NCBI GenBank assembly: GCA_934098485.1
Contig: CAKOOH010000006.1
Location: 1 to 64,000 of the forward strand
DNA from: an uncultured Bacilli bacterium
GTDB taxonomy: Bacteria; Bacillota_I; Bacilli_A; RF39; UBA660
Direction of reading: 5' to 3'
Length of the DNA stretch: 64,000 nt
Position numbers and translations under genes: made by a program. Every line of letters begins with the position of its first letter. The first letter of the stretch is position 1. The notes under the pieces were generated by a model that saw only the letters and a list, made by a program, of their open reading frames with translations, ran no database searches and had not been told where the DNA came from. Of the stretch, positions 40,938-48,287 are shown piece after piece.

Positions 40938-41639
40938 TTAATCAGTTATTTCACAAATATAAACTGTTTGTGTAGTTTTATCATTCTTAGTACATGTAAT
41001 TAATGTAAGTGTTGTTTTATTTTTATTTCTTCTAATTCCAATATCACCATCTTTAATATCCGTATAAATATCTGTAACCTTATAATGATAATCTTTATTA
41101 TTATAATTAACATAAACATCATCATTAAGTTCTAATTTATATAAATTTTTAAAGAAAGATATTGAACTAGTACCTGAATGTGATGCTAATATTAAATTAC
41201 CATTCACTTTATCAGGATAACTAGAAGATGGATGAACATATATATTTTTACTTACCTTATTATACTTCGAGTTAATATCTGTAAATCCTCTTTGTAAATT
41301 TATTTTAGGTATATTTAAATATCCTACATAAATACTTTTTTTATCACCTGTTGTTACTTTTGTAGTTGTAGTTGTTGTTTTCGTAGTTGTAACTGGTGTT
41401 ACCGGTTCATCTATAACTGTATTGTTATTATTGTCAATCGGTTTAACACTAATATCTTTTGTTTCCGTATTATTAATTGGTTCATCAGATTCAATAAGCG
41501 AACCTATCTCTTCATAATATTTTTCGTTCATATCATCAAATACTTCATATTTTTTAGTATTGTAATATGTACTACCTAGTATACAAACACCAACAAATAT
41601 TATTAATACAAAAATTGTAACTCTAACATTTCTTTTCAT
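40938..41639 (-). CDS. Sortase dedicated to the adjacent adhesin
   Basis: About 233 residues: N-terminal span (MKRNVRVTIFVLIIFVGVCI), a Thr-rich linker, and a sortase barrel with the His in LILASHSG near 153 and the Cys in TLITC near 215. The Arg expected about eight residues after Cys is Gln (TKNDKTTQTVYI). The start ATG 41639 overlaps the adhesin gene by 17 bases; a GTG at 41663 is an alternative. Genetic linkage suggests that it anchors or polymerises the VPPTG-bearing adhesin. Confidence 0.87.
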   Translation of the reverse strand: MKRNVRVTIFVLIIFVGVCILGSTYYNTKKYEVFDDMNEKYYEEIGSLIESDEPINNTETKDISVKPIDNNNNTVIDEPVTPVTTTKTTTTTTKVTTGDKKSIYVGYLNIPKINLQRGFTDINSKYNKVSKNIYVHPSSSYPDKVNGNLILASHSGTSSISFFKNLYKLELNDDVYVNYNNKDYHYKVTDIYTDIKDGDIGIRRNKNKTTLTLITCTKNDKTTQTVYICEITD

Positions 41640-43491
41640 TTCTATATAGTGCGATTGCACCACCTAGAATAACTAAAGAACCTACTACATAAGTTAATGT
41701 ACTTGATAATCCTGTAGGTGGAACAACAATAACTTCTTCCGGTTTATTATACATAATTACGCCATTTCCACTTACATATTCTCCATTACTATTTTTTATA
41801 AATAACTTACCGTTTTCATCAATTTTAAAACTAATTGGAGTAGTATTAAGAACATAACCTTTTGGAGCCTCTACTTCTTCTAAAGTATACTCTCCTTCAT
41901 CTAAATTAATATAGTATGATTCTTTTGTAGTTGTCCAAGCAGCAACCTGTTCCCCTTTATTATTTTTTACAACTAATTTAGCACCACTAACAAATTCATT
42001 AGTATCACTATCAAGTTTGTTAATGCTTACAGCATCTTTAGCATAGTTTACCATTTTAATATAATCAGTCTTAACATATTTGCCATCAACTAATTCATAA
42101 ACATTATTATCTTTATCTACTTTAAATGTAATAGATGAACGATTTAAAATATAACCATTTGGTGCAATTGTTTCAGTTAATGTATATACACCAGTATCTA
42201 ATTTAACATAATGAGCAGTAGTTGTACTAGTCCATTCATCAATTACTTTACCAGATTCATCTTTTAAAACTAAATGTGCACCTGGAATTTCATTTTGTTT
42301 TGTAACATCTGTTTTACTAATTCTAACTTCAGAAAATTCTACATCTATCATTGTATATGTATATGTTTTACTATCTGAATCAACATTAATAAGCATTTTA
42401 TCAGCAACACGATAACCATTTGGAGCCTTAGTTTCAACTAATGTATAATTTCCTACAGCAATATCGTTAAATACTTTAGAACTACTTGTTGTAGTCCAAG
42501 ATTCAACTTTATTAGCATCAGAACATGTTGTATTTACACAATTACCTTTATATAAAGTAAGTTCAGCCCCACTTAAAGGTGTATTACTTTTATCTACTTT
42601 ATTTATTGTTAATTTATTATGATTTTCTTCTCTTGTAAGTCCTAAATATAAACTATTTGAAACAGCCTTTGGTTCTACAAATACTTTTCCATAAATTACA
42701 TTTTGGAATGCAGGATCAGTATAACCATATTCATAAGCACTCTTATAATTATATGAGCCGTTTACTTTAACAGTAAATTTAACAGAACTTCCAGCAGCAA
42801 TACTTGATTTTGGAACCTTTATTTGGAATGATCCATTACCAGTATTATTAACAGTATTATTAATAATTTGTGTGCCACTAGGCATATTATCTATCGTAAT
42901 ACCACTAAAATTATCAACTTTTGAACTTAATGTAATTTTATTTGAAATATAATAACCATCAATTTCTGTAAATTTAAATTTTGAACCAGTATTAAAATTA
43001 ATATATCCAGGTGTTTGTTTATATTTTTTAGCACCTTCTACTAATTCATATATTTTTTTGCATACCGCATCTGTATCTTTATGTTGAATAATATACTGTT
43101 TCTTGTCAGCAGGAATATTATGATCATTACCAGCTAATATATCCTTATACCACCAAATAGCAGCAGATATTATATAGTAATCTCTTTCAGTATTACCTGT
43201 ATTTGGTCTGTTTTCAATAATGTAAATAAATCCATCATCAACACGACCTATTAAATGATATTGTTTTAAAGAATAATATTTTAAACCTTCTTGTTCACAA
43301 TATACTTCTACACCATTTCTTAAGAATTTATGATAATTCTTTAAGCCTGGTACATATTCTGTTTCAATTAATTTAAGCCAGTAAGTTTCAAAACCAGTTG
43401 GAACTTCTTCTGCTTTAACATTAGTTGAAAAACCTAGAATACTTAATAAACCAACAAGCATAACTAATAATTTTGTTTTTAAATTTTTCAT
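41623..43491 (-). CDS. CnaB-repeat surface adhesin with VPPTG sorting signal
   Basis: 622 residues. Signal peptide about 1-27 (FSTNVKA). Residues 30-180 resemble a thioester-type adhesin domain (VEVYCEQEG with Cys65, then YYIISAAIWWYKD, where the usual TQ is IS). A spacer follows, then three SpaA/CnaB domains near 292-375, 387-475 and 485-575, each with a Lys (INKVD, ISKTD, INKLD) and a Glu (VETKAP, TETIAP, EEVEAP) able to form an isopeptide bond. C-terminus: VPPTG near 589, a hydrophobic span, basic end RNEKKC. First gene of the adhesin-sortase-membrane protein operon. Confidence 0.92.
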   Translation of the reverse strand: MKNLKTKLLVMLVGLLSILGFSTNVKAEEVPTGFETYWLKLIETEYVPGLKNYHKFLRNGVEVYCEQEGLKYYSLKQYHLIGRVDDGFIYIIENRPNTGNTERDYYIISAAIWWYKDILAGNDHNIPADKKQYIIQHKDTDAVCKKIYELVEGAKKYKQTPGYINFNTGSKFKFTEIDGYYISNKITLSSKVDNFSGITIDNMPSGTQIINNTVNNTGNGSFQIKVPKSSIAAGSSVKFTVKVNGSYNYKSAYEYGYTDPAFQNVIYGKVFVEPKAVSNSLYLGLTREENHNKLTINKVDKSNTPLSGAELTLYKGNCVNTTCSDANKVESWTTTSSSKVFNDIAVGNYTLVETKAPNGYRVADKMLINVDSDSKTYTYTMIDVEFSEVRISKTDVTKQNEIPGAHLVLKDESGKVIDEWTSTTTAHYVKLDTGVYTLTETIAPNGYILNRSSITFKVDKDNNVYELVDGKYVKTDYIKMVNYAKDAVSINKLDSDTNEFVSGAKLVVKNNKGEQVAAWTTTKESYYINLDEGEYTLEEVEAPKGYVLNTTPISFKIDENGKLFIKNSNGEYVSGNGVIMYNKPEEVIVVPPTGLSSTLTYVVGSLVILGGAIALYRNEKKC

Positions 43492-43523
43492 AACCTAAAC
43501 CCTCTTTCTTGATTACGCCGACT

Positions 43524-43552
43524 ATTATACTACATTTATGCAAAAAATGCAA
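43524..43552 (-). promoter_or_regulatory. Adhesin operon promoter
   Basis: TTGCAT (43552-43547), 17 bp, TATAAT (43529-43524). SD AAAGAGGG follows before the ATG at 43491. Confidence 0.78.
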
Positions 43553-43596
43553 GTTTTATGTATTAAAAATACAAACAAATGTAAATATAGTTCCAT

Positions 43597-43622
43597 AATA
43601 AAAACGCTTAACGCGCTTTATT
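43597..43622 (-). terminator. Possible terminator of the deacetylase gene
   Basis: A short GC-containing stem (CGC/GCG within GCGCGTTAAGCG) is followed by TTTTTATT on the minus strand at the gene end. Confidence 0.4.
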
Positions 43623-44855
43623 ATAAACTTTTTGAGGCTCTAGTGCAATACCTTTTAAGTTAAATAATTCACTAACAGAAACAATTTTATAGCCTTCATT
43701 AATTAAATCCGGAACTAACACTTCAATTGCATCCTTAGTAGTAGAATATAAATCGTGAAATAATACAATATCACCATCTTTAATTGTTGATTTAACTAAT
43801 GTGACAATTTTATCTCTATTACGGCTTTCCCAATCTCTAGAATCAACACTCCATTTAATAATTGGAACATCAACTATTTTTTTAACATTTTCATTTAAAT
43901 TACCATATGGTGGCCTCAAAAAAGTCATGTTTTTACCAGTAATCTCATAAAACAAACTATTATTATCATTTATTTTAGTCTTTATTTTTTCATAACTAAG
44001 TTTTCGCAAATTAGAGTGATCAGTAGTATGATTCCCTACTTCAAATCCTCTATTAATAACTTCTTTAACAATATCAGCATTATTTTTTATCATGTACCCA
44101 ACTTCAAAAAATGTCGCTTTAGAATTATACTTATCTAGTATATCCATTATTTCCAATGTATACTTACTTGGTCCATCATCAAATGTAAACGCTACCACTT
44201 TATCGTATATAACTGGTGTTACTTTTTCTGTAGTAGATTCCACTGTACTATTGTCTTCATTTTTCTGGGTAGTTAAAGTAGTTGTTACATTTATATTTTG
44301 AAAAACACCAACTTCACTGTAATCTATAGCCATATTATTAAATTTAATTTCTCCATCATTATTACTAATTAAGATAACACCCAGTTGTTTATTTAATAAA
44401 TAACAAACAGGATTATTTATATCATAGCCATTAATATCTATGCCATTTTTATCAGTATAATCTTTTACCTTCTCTATTAATAAAGAATGATCTATAATAC
44501 TATCCCACGAAACTAAATTACCTTTTTGATCAAAGACCAAACTATCATAACCCATCACTTTTTTATTTTTATATTTTGAAAATAAAACACTAATATAACT
44601 ATTAGCATAATTAATATTATAATCAACCATATCATATTTTGTAATGTTTAATTTATTAATATAATTATTGATATTATTATTAATTACTTTATTTTTAAAA
44701 TAAGGATAACTAATTGCTATTTCATTGTAATTTTTAGTTTTATTTATATATAAATAATTTTCCTTTTTACCACCTATACTAATAACTAAAAAAAATAATA
44801 CTAATATAGTTATAATTATTAAATATACTACTCCATTTCTTATCTTACTACTCAT
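43608..44855 (-). CDS. Membrane-anchored polysaccharide deacetylase
   Basis: 415 residues from the ATG at 44855 (SD AGGTG; the frame runs on upstream without SD). A signal anchor (about 8-27) is followed by a DUF3298-like region and a NodB deacetylase domain: TFDDGPS near 222, HTTDH near 277, RPPYG near 313, WSVDSRDW, and the C-terminal LFHD. It likely removes acetyl groups from peptidoglycan or another wall glycan outside the membrane, as PgdA and PdaA enzymes do. Confidence 0.9.
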   Translation of the reverse strand: MSSKIRNGVVYLIIITILVLFFLVISIGGKKENYLYINKTKNYNEIAISYPYFKNKVINNNINNYINKLNITKYDMVDYNINYANSYISVLFSKYKNKKVMGYDSLVFDQKGNLVSWDSIIDHSLLIEKVKDYTDKNGIDINGYDINNPVCYLLNKQLGVILISNNDGEIKFNNMAIDYSEVGVFQNINVTTTLTTQKNEDNSTVESTTEKVTPVIYDKVVAFTFDDGPSKYTLEIMDILDKYNSKATFFEVGYMIKNNADIVKEVINRGFEVGNHTTDHSNLRKLSYEKIKTKINDNNSLFYEITGKNMTFLRPPYGNLNENVKKIVDVPIIKWSVDSRDWESRNRDKIVTLVKSTIKDGDIVLFHDLYSTTKDAIEVLVPDLINEGYKIVSVSELFNLKGIALEPQKVYNKAR

Positions 44856-44942
44856 CCTTATACACCTATTAATAGTATAACTCAAATTTATTATTTTAAA
44901 AACACGTTTGTAACCTTTTTTCATATTTTTGACACAAAATTG

Positions 44943-44971
44943 TTGCACTGCGTGGACAATTGTGTTATATT
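44943..44971 (+). promoter_or_regulatory. tRNA promoter
   Basis: TTGCAC (44943-44948), 17 bp, TATATT (44966-44971). The start would be about six bases before the first tRNA. Confidence 0.7.
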
Positions 44972-44982
44972 TAAGAAGTCAT

Positions 44983-45059
44983 GGATCTTTAGCTCAGTTG
45001 GTTAGAGCATCCGGCTCATAACCGGGCGGTCGTAGGTTCGAGTCCTACAAGATCCACCA
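44983..45059 (+). tRNA. tRNA with CAT anticodon (Met elongator or Ile2)
   Basis: 77 bases with encoded CCA. Acceptor arms GGATCTT and AAGATCC, anticodon loop CTCATAA in a CCGGC/CCGGG stem, TTCGAGT T-loop. The first pair is G-C, so it is not the initiator. The GGTTAGAGCA and GGCTCATAACC parts resemble lysidine-modified tRNA-Ile2 of Firmicutes; elongator Met cannot be excluded by eye. Confidence 0.93.
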
Positions 45060-45066
45060 TTTTTTT

Positions 45067-45151
45067 GCAGGTATGGCGGAATTGGCAGACGCGCTAGACT
45101 TAGGATCTAGTGGAGCAATCCGTGCAGGTTCAACTCCTGTTACCTGCACCA
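45067..45151 (+). tRNA. tRNA-Leu (TAG)
   Basis: 85 bases with a long variable arm and encoded CCA. Acceptor arms GCAGGTA and TACCTGC, anticodon loop CTTAGGA. It is seven bases after the first tRNA, in the same transcript. Confidence 0.95.
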
Positions 45152-45238
45152 TCGGTAAGTATGTTCGACACATTAGAACTTTTAATACATTTTTCAGCCT
45201 AAAATATGGCTGATTTTTTTATGCAATAAAATCATCAC
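45150..45238 (+). repeat. Imperfect direct repeat R1, abutting tRNA-Leu
   Basis: Begins CATCGGTAAGTATGTTCG at the CCA end of tRNA-Leu and includes the CAGCC...GGCTG terminator and AAAATCATCA. About 70 percent identical by eye to R2 at 45582-45663. The pair brackets the toxin-antitoxin locus. Confidence 0.75.
45195..45220 (+). terminator. tRNA operon terminator
   Basis: CAGCC and GGCTG arms, 8-base loop, then ATTTTTTT on the plus strand. Confidence 0.85.
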
Positions 45239-45246
45239 TAGAATTT

Positions 45247-45276
45247 TTGACAACATTAATAATTTTGTGTTATTAT
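45247..45276 (+). promoter_or_regulatory. Antitoxin RNA promoter
   Basis: TTGACA (45247-45252) and TATTAT (45271-45276), 18 bp apart; TTATTA one base earlier gives 17 bp. Confidence 0.7.
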
Positions 45277-45282
45277 TAGTAT

Positions 45283-45399
45283 GTAAGCAAGAAAACTTGC
45301 ATAAAATAAAAAAGAGGAACATTTGATTTTGCAAGTGAATGTCGCCTCTAATTAAATAGTCATGACACTCTATCAATGCCGAAGAGTGTCTATTTTTTT
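45283..45399 (+). ncRNA. Candidate type I antitoxin RNA
   Basis: A roughly 116-base plus-strand RNA is predicted from the promoter at 45247 to the terminator (stem GACACTCT/AGAGTGTC at 45364-45390, then TATTTTTTT). It can fold GCAAG-AAAA-CTTGC and an AGAGG...CCTCT hairpin. It is fully complementary to the last three codons, stop and 3' UTR of the convergent peptide gene, as RatA is to txpA mRNA. It contains no convincing reading frame with SD. Confidence 0.65.
45303..45349 (-). terminator. Toxin mRNA terminator
   Basis: Minus-strand hairpin with AGAGG (45349 side) and CCTCT (45313 side) arms and extra inner ACATT/AATGT pairing, followed by TTTTTTATTTT. Confidence 0.72.
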
Positions 45400-45482
45400 A
45401 TTGCTAACACCAGTAAGGTAGAAAGTAACAAAATGATAGTAATGAGCTTTAGAACTTTTATTATAAAAGTCTTAGTTTTCAT
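45390..45482 (-). CDS. 30-residue hydrophobic peptide, candidate type I toxin
   Basis: The frame starts MKTKTFIIKVLKLITIILLL, stays hydrophobic for another eight residues and ends in Lys-Lys: a single membrane helix with charged ends, the shape of Fst-, BsrE- and TxpA-type toxins. A very strong SD (AAAGGAGGT) lies nine bases before the ATG, and an upstream CCTCC at 45517-45513 can pair with GGAGG and mask it. Promoter TTGCTT-17-TATAAT. The mRNA (about 240 bases) overlaps the convergent plus-strand RNA over some 95 bases at its 3' end. Toxicity is inferred from design, not shown. Confidence 0.7.
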   Translation of the reverse strand: MKTKTFIIKVLKLITIILLLSTLLVLAIKK

Positions 45483-45490
45483 CTTTATCT

Positions 45491-45517
45491 ACCTCCTTTC
45501 TTTCTCAAGATTGGAGG
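45491..45517 (-). promoter_or_regulatory. SD-sequestering hairpin of the toxin mRNA
   Basis: CCTCC (45517-45513) can pair with GGAGG of the SD (45496-45492 on the minus strand) across about 16 bases that include CTTGAGAAAG. Such masking of the toxin SD is common in type I systems. Confidence 0.6.
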
Positions 45518-45547
45518 ACGACACTCACATCAAATGTTCCTGTCAGA

Positions 45548-45576
45548 ATTATATAACAAGTAAATTTGCAAAGCAA
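45548..45576 (-). promoter_or_regulatory. Toxin mRNA promoter
   Basis: TTGCTT (45576-45571), 17 bp, TATAAT (45553-45548). The start is expected near 45541, giving a 5' UTR of about 59 bases. Confidence 0.72.
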
Positions 45577-45581
45577 GCAAA

Positions 45582-45663
45582 CATCGGTAAATAAGTTCGA
45601 ATCATTTGAACTTGCAAATATTTTCAGTCGAGATGGCTGATTTTTTGTGTTAAAATCATCATT
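45582..45663 (+). repeat. Imperfect direct repeat R2
   Basis: CATCGGTAAATAAGTTCG, then a GTTCGAATCATTTGAAC palindrome, a GGCTGATTTTTT hairpin and AAAATCATCA: the counterpart of R1 on the far side of the toxin gene. From here to 45740 I see no gene. Confidence 0.75.
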
Positions 45664-45716
45664 CACTTTGGTAATAATGTAAGTAATCCTTTATAAATTT
45701 AGTAAAAATCTAATTA

Positions 45717-45748
45717 TAAAAAAAGACGATTTAAAATTAATCATCTTT
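45717..45748 (-). terminator. Terminator of the 180-aa gene
   Basis: GATGATT and AATCGTC arms, then TTTTTTTAT on the minus strand, overlapping the stop. Confidence 0.75.
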
Positions 45749-46283
45749 TACCTTTATAAGGTTTGTTTGTACTATTGCACATAGGAATTTTTTTGCTTCC
45801 TAATGGAACTTCTAATCCGCATTCTCCAAGTACTTCTGCTTTATCTAAATCATCACTAGCAAAAGCTAACATATTTAAAGCATTTGGATTTTGAGAGATT
45901 GCTTCAATACTTGTATGCTTTTCTGTATGCATATCAATTCCAAAATTTGCACTTACATTCATTTCTCCCAAAGTAACCTGGGGCGCATAATTTGCCACTA
46001 CAAATTCTTTATCTGCTGGTGGTGCATAAACGGTTATGTTATTTATAGAAAAAGATTTACTTTCTTCATCAAAACTAAAATCTAAAGTAATGCATCCCGA
46101 TTGAGGGAAGCCATATTGTACTCTATAATCATATATTCCCATTTGCAAGTTTTCGCCATTTCGTATTTGGTCAATGCTAAAATATTGATTTGAACCTAAA
46201 ACAATTTCTTTTCCATAATATTTAAGTGATTTTCTCCAAAAATCTTCTATTTTTTCTCGTGTTTGATTTATTCTATCTTCCAT
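45741..46283 (-). CDS. Hypothetical protein (180 aa)
   Basis: A soluble, mixed alpha-beta protein without signal peptide; the centre (QYGFPQSGCITLDFSFDEES, then ITVYAPPADKEFVV) looks like beta strands. No family recognised. SD lies in an AGGGGGG run. It is a single gene between the toxin locus and another hypothetical gene. Confidence 0.7.
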   Translation of the reverse strand: MEDRINQTREKIEDFWRKSLKYYGKEIVLGSNQYFSIDQIRNGENLQMGIYDYRVQYGFPQSGCITLDFSFDEESKSFSINNITVYAPPADKEFVVANYAPQVTLGEMNVSANFGIDMHTEKHTSIEAISQNPNALNMLAFASDDLDKAEVLGECGLEVPLGSKKIPMCNSTNKPYKGKR

Positions 46284-46332
46284 AAAAATCCCCCCTATAA
46301 TTAATTAATCATAATTAAACCTTTTTTAATTT

Positions 46333-46363
46333 GTAAAGAAAAGATAAACCATCTACTTATCTT
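46333..46363 (-). terminator. Terminator of the 46.4 kb hypothetical gene
   Basis: AAGATAA and TTATCTT arms with a 9-base loop, then TTCTTTAC on the minus strand. Confidence 0.6.
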
Positions 46364-46772
46364 GTAACATATTTAATAAATCGATTTTAAACATATCTTT
46401 TTCAGCATTTGCTTTACTTATCATAACACCCTTATATGTAGTAAGCTCTGCCATATGACCTTCAAGTAAAATATCAGATGGTGTTATAGTATCAAGCATA
46501 ACAACTTGTTCTTTTTTATATACAATATAATGTAATTTAATATCACCATGAACTTGACTAAACATATGGTCACTTGGTAATTTTAATTCGTATGTTTCAG
46601 TTTTTGCTTTTTTATTTTCAGAAACTAATTCTCCTAAAAAATTACCACTTCTAAGTGCTGGATAATATTCAAAGTTTAATTTCTTAAAAGCAAGCATATT
46701 ATATTTTTTTAATGCTCTTTCAAGTTTCCTAAACTCATTTTCATTAATATAATCTAAAATAAATCCTTTCAT
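46353..46772 (-). CDS. Hypothetical protein (139 aa)
   Basis: Soluble and charged, with no motif I recognise. The ATG at 46772 lies nine bases after a GGGGG run; an ATG 15 bases earlier is in frame but would put the G-run inside the gene. The promoter at 46805-46833 is strong, so it is likely well expressed. Confidence 0.68.
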   Translation of the reverse strand: MKGFILDYINENEFRKLERALKKYNMLAFKKLNFEYYPALRSGNFLGELVSENKKAKTETYELKLPSDHMFSQVHGDIKLHYIVYKKEQVVMLDTITPSDILLEGHMAELTTYKGVMISKANAEKDMFKIDLLNMLQDK

Positions 46773-46804
46773 AAATAAAACCCCCATATCCCTTAATTAC
46801 GACA

Positions 46805-46833
46805 ATTATAGCATAATTAAGGTAAAAAGTCAA
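46805..46833 (-). promoter_or_regulatory. Promoter of the 46.4 kb hypothetical gene
   Basis: TTGACT (46833-46828), 17 bp, TATAAT (46810-46805). Confidence 0.75.
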
Positions 46834-46916
46834 ACATGTGTATAATATATACTCTTTAGGTGTGGAATTTAATGTTACCACAAAATTATCTAGACTGTCA
46901 ATATTTTTTTAAATTC

Positions 46917-46941
46917 ATAAAAAAAGAGGCGTTCACCTCTT
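46917..46941 (-). terminator. Flp-like pilin gene terminator
   Basis: AAGAGG and CCTCTT arms with a 6-base loop, then TTTTTAT on the minus strand. Confidence 0.82.
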
Positions 46942-47161
46942 AATCAAACAATGAATTAGTATCATTTGAAGGAACACACTTTCCTTCTCCTCTTTTTTCC
47001 CCTTTTTCGTATTTTTCACCAACTAATGGACATGAAGACTTCGTTATCGCATCTTTTAAATATCCTCCAAAATAATTTACGAGCGCAATTATCAAAACTG
47101 TAACTACCCCAATAATAACTACATATTCAACTAATGCTTGACCTTTTTTATTAATCTTCAT
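46940..47161 (-). CDS. Flp-like pilin
   Basis: 73 residues: short basic leader, then GQALVEYVVIIGVVTVLIIA, the Flp-type prepilin motif (G, then E-Y at +5 and +6) with a hydrophobic helix, and a short external tail with two cysteines. The ATG at 47161 has AGGTGGGA before it. No TadA, TadB or TadV genes are in the window, so the assembly machinery must lie elsewhere or be absent. It follows the TPR gene cluster but has its own promoter. Confidence 0.78.
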   Translation of the reverse strand: MKINKKGQALVEYVVIIGVVTVLIIALVNYFGGYLKDAITKSSCPLVGEKYEKGEKRGEGKCVPSNDTNSLFD

Positions 47162-47181
47162 ATCTATTCCCACCTACTATA

Positions 47182-47210
47182 ATAATATAGTTTTTTTAAT
47201 AAAATGTCAA
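47182..47210 (-). promoter_or_regulatory. Promoter of the Flp-like pilin gene
   Basis: TTGACA (47210-47205, inside the end of the TPR gene), 17 bp, TATTAT (47187-47182). Confidence 0.75.
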
Positions 47211-48271
47211 TTATTATTAGGTAATGTCAAAGTTAATTCCCTTTGTGAATTCAAGAAAAATCTTATTAATCTAGTTTCTATTTCCGTGCCCATTTCATAA
47301 GCCTCTTCCGCATCAATTTCTCTATTTAATAAAGTATAAATATCTCCCATTTTAAAATACGTAACCGAATAAGAAGGATTATCTTTAATACATTCTTGGT
47401 AATACTTTAACGCTCCGATAAAATTCTTGGTAATACAGCAAATATCTCCAAGTAATATTTTAGCCTTTGTAATATCATTTTTATATGTAGAATTTTTTAA
47501 AACAGCATCTATCATTTCTCTAGCCTTTAAATAATTTCTTGTTTTAATATAAAGACTAGCAGCTGCAAGATAGCACGGAAAATAATAATCTTTTTTCTGA
47601 CTATCTAATTTTATAGCTCTATTCAAATAAGAAGTTGCCGCCTTTATATTTCCCATACTTAAATATATTTCTCCTATTGATGTTAAAGTTTTAATATCCT
47701 CTTCATTATAACTCAAAGCTTTTTCATAATACATAAGTGCCATATCATATTGTTTCATAGCCTTATAGATACTACCTAACATACTTAAAGCCACAATATT
47801 ATTTTTATTTAATGCTAAACACTTATTAAAAGTATCAATTGCTGCCGTATAATTTAACATTTTAATATATAGTCTTCCTAAAAAATATAAAGATTTTTGT
47901 TTTTCGTCTTTATCATCACAATAATAAACTGCCTTTTTAAAACTATCCTCGGCTTCTTGTGATCTATGTAAAGAAAGATAAAGTATACCTAGTTCTCTAA
48001 AATATTTGTAAGTATTTTTACCATTTCTATTAATTAATAACTTAATAATATCAATAGCTTCTCTTCTCTTACGTAAAACTTGTAATATAGTTGCATACTC
48101 ATAAAGAACAACACTACTAATATTATCAATTCCTCCTAGTTTTTCATATTCTTTAAAAGTTTTAATAAAATTGATATAATCATTACTATAATAAAATACC
48201 CTAAGAATTGAACAATATGTCGATTCTAAATATTCATTTTTAATCTGTTCATTTTCAATTTCCTTATCCAT
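47207..48271 (-). CDS. TPR-repeat protein 1
   Basis: 354 residues composed of about nine tetratricopeptide repeats (pattern A-L-x-x-Y-x-x-A-L-x-x-N/D-x), with no signal peptide. TPR arrays are protein-binding scaffolds; the partner is unknown. It is the last of three tandem paralogues that share a C-terminal I-D-A-x-R/E-A-x-E-x-x-x-E-x-x-x-R/K motif. SD AGGAAGGA. Confidence 0.85.
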   Translation of the reverse strand: MDKEIENEQIKNEYLESTYCSILRVFYYSNDYINFIKTFKEYEKLGGIDNISSVVLYEYATILQVLRKRREAIDIIKLLINRNGKNTYKYFRELGILYLSLHRSQEAEDSFKKAVYYCDDKDEKQKSLYFLGRLYIKMLNYTAAIDTFNKCLALNKNNIVALSMLGSIYKAMKQYDMALMYYEKALSYNEEDIKTLTSIGEIYLSMGNIKAATSYLNRAIKLDSQKKDYYFPCYLAAASLYIKTRNYLKAREMIDAVLKNSTYKNDITKAKILLGDICCITKNFIGALKYYQECIKDNPSYSVTYFKMGDIYTLLNREIDAEEAYEMGTEIETRLIRFFLNSQRELTLTLPNNN

Positions 48272-48287
48272 TTTTCAAAATTCCTTC

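Noticed and set aside
44983..45059. Initiator tRNA-fMet
   Set aside because: The first acceptor pair is G-C and the anticodon stem lacks the three consecutive initiator G-C pairs.
45376..45594. Plus-strand 72-codon frame across the toxin locus (second half starts MIVMSFRTFIIKVL)
   Set aside because: No SD at its start, and it begins within the antitoxin terminator region. The minus-strand 30-residue frame has a near-perfect SD, promoter and terminator, so the plus-strand frame is read as its antisense shadow.
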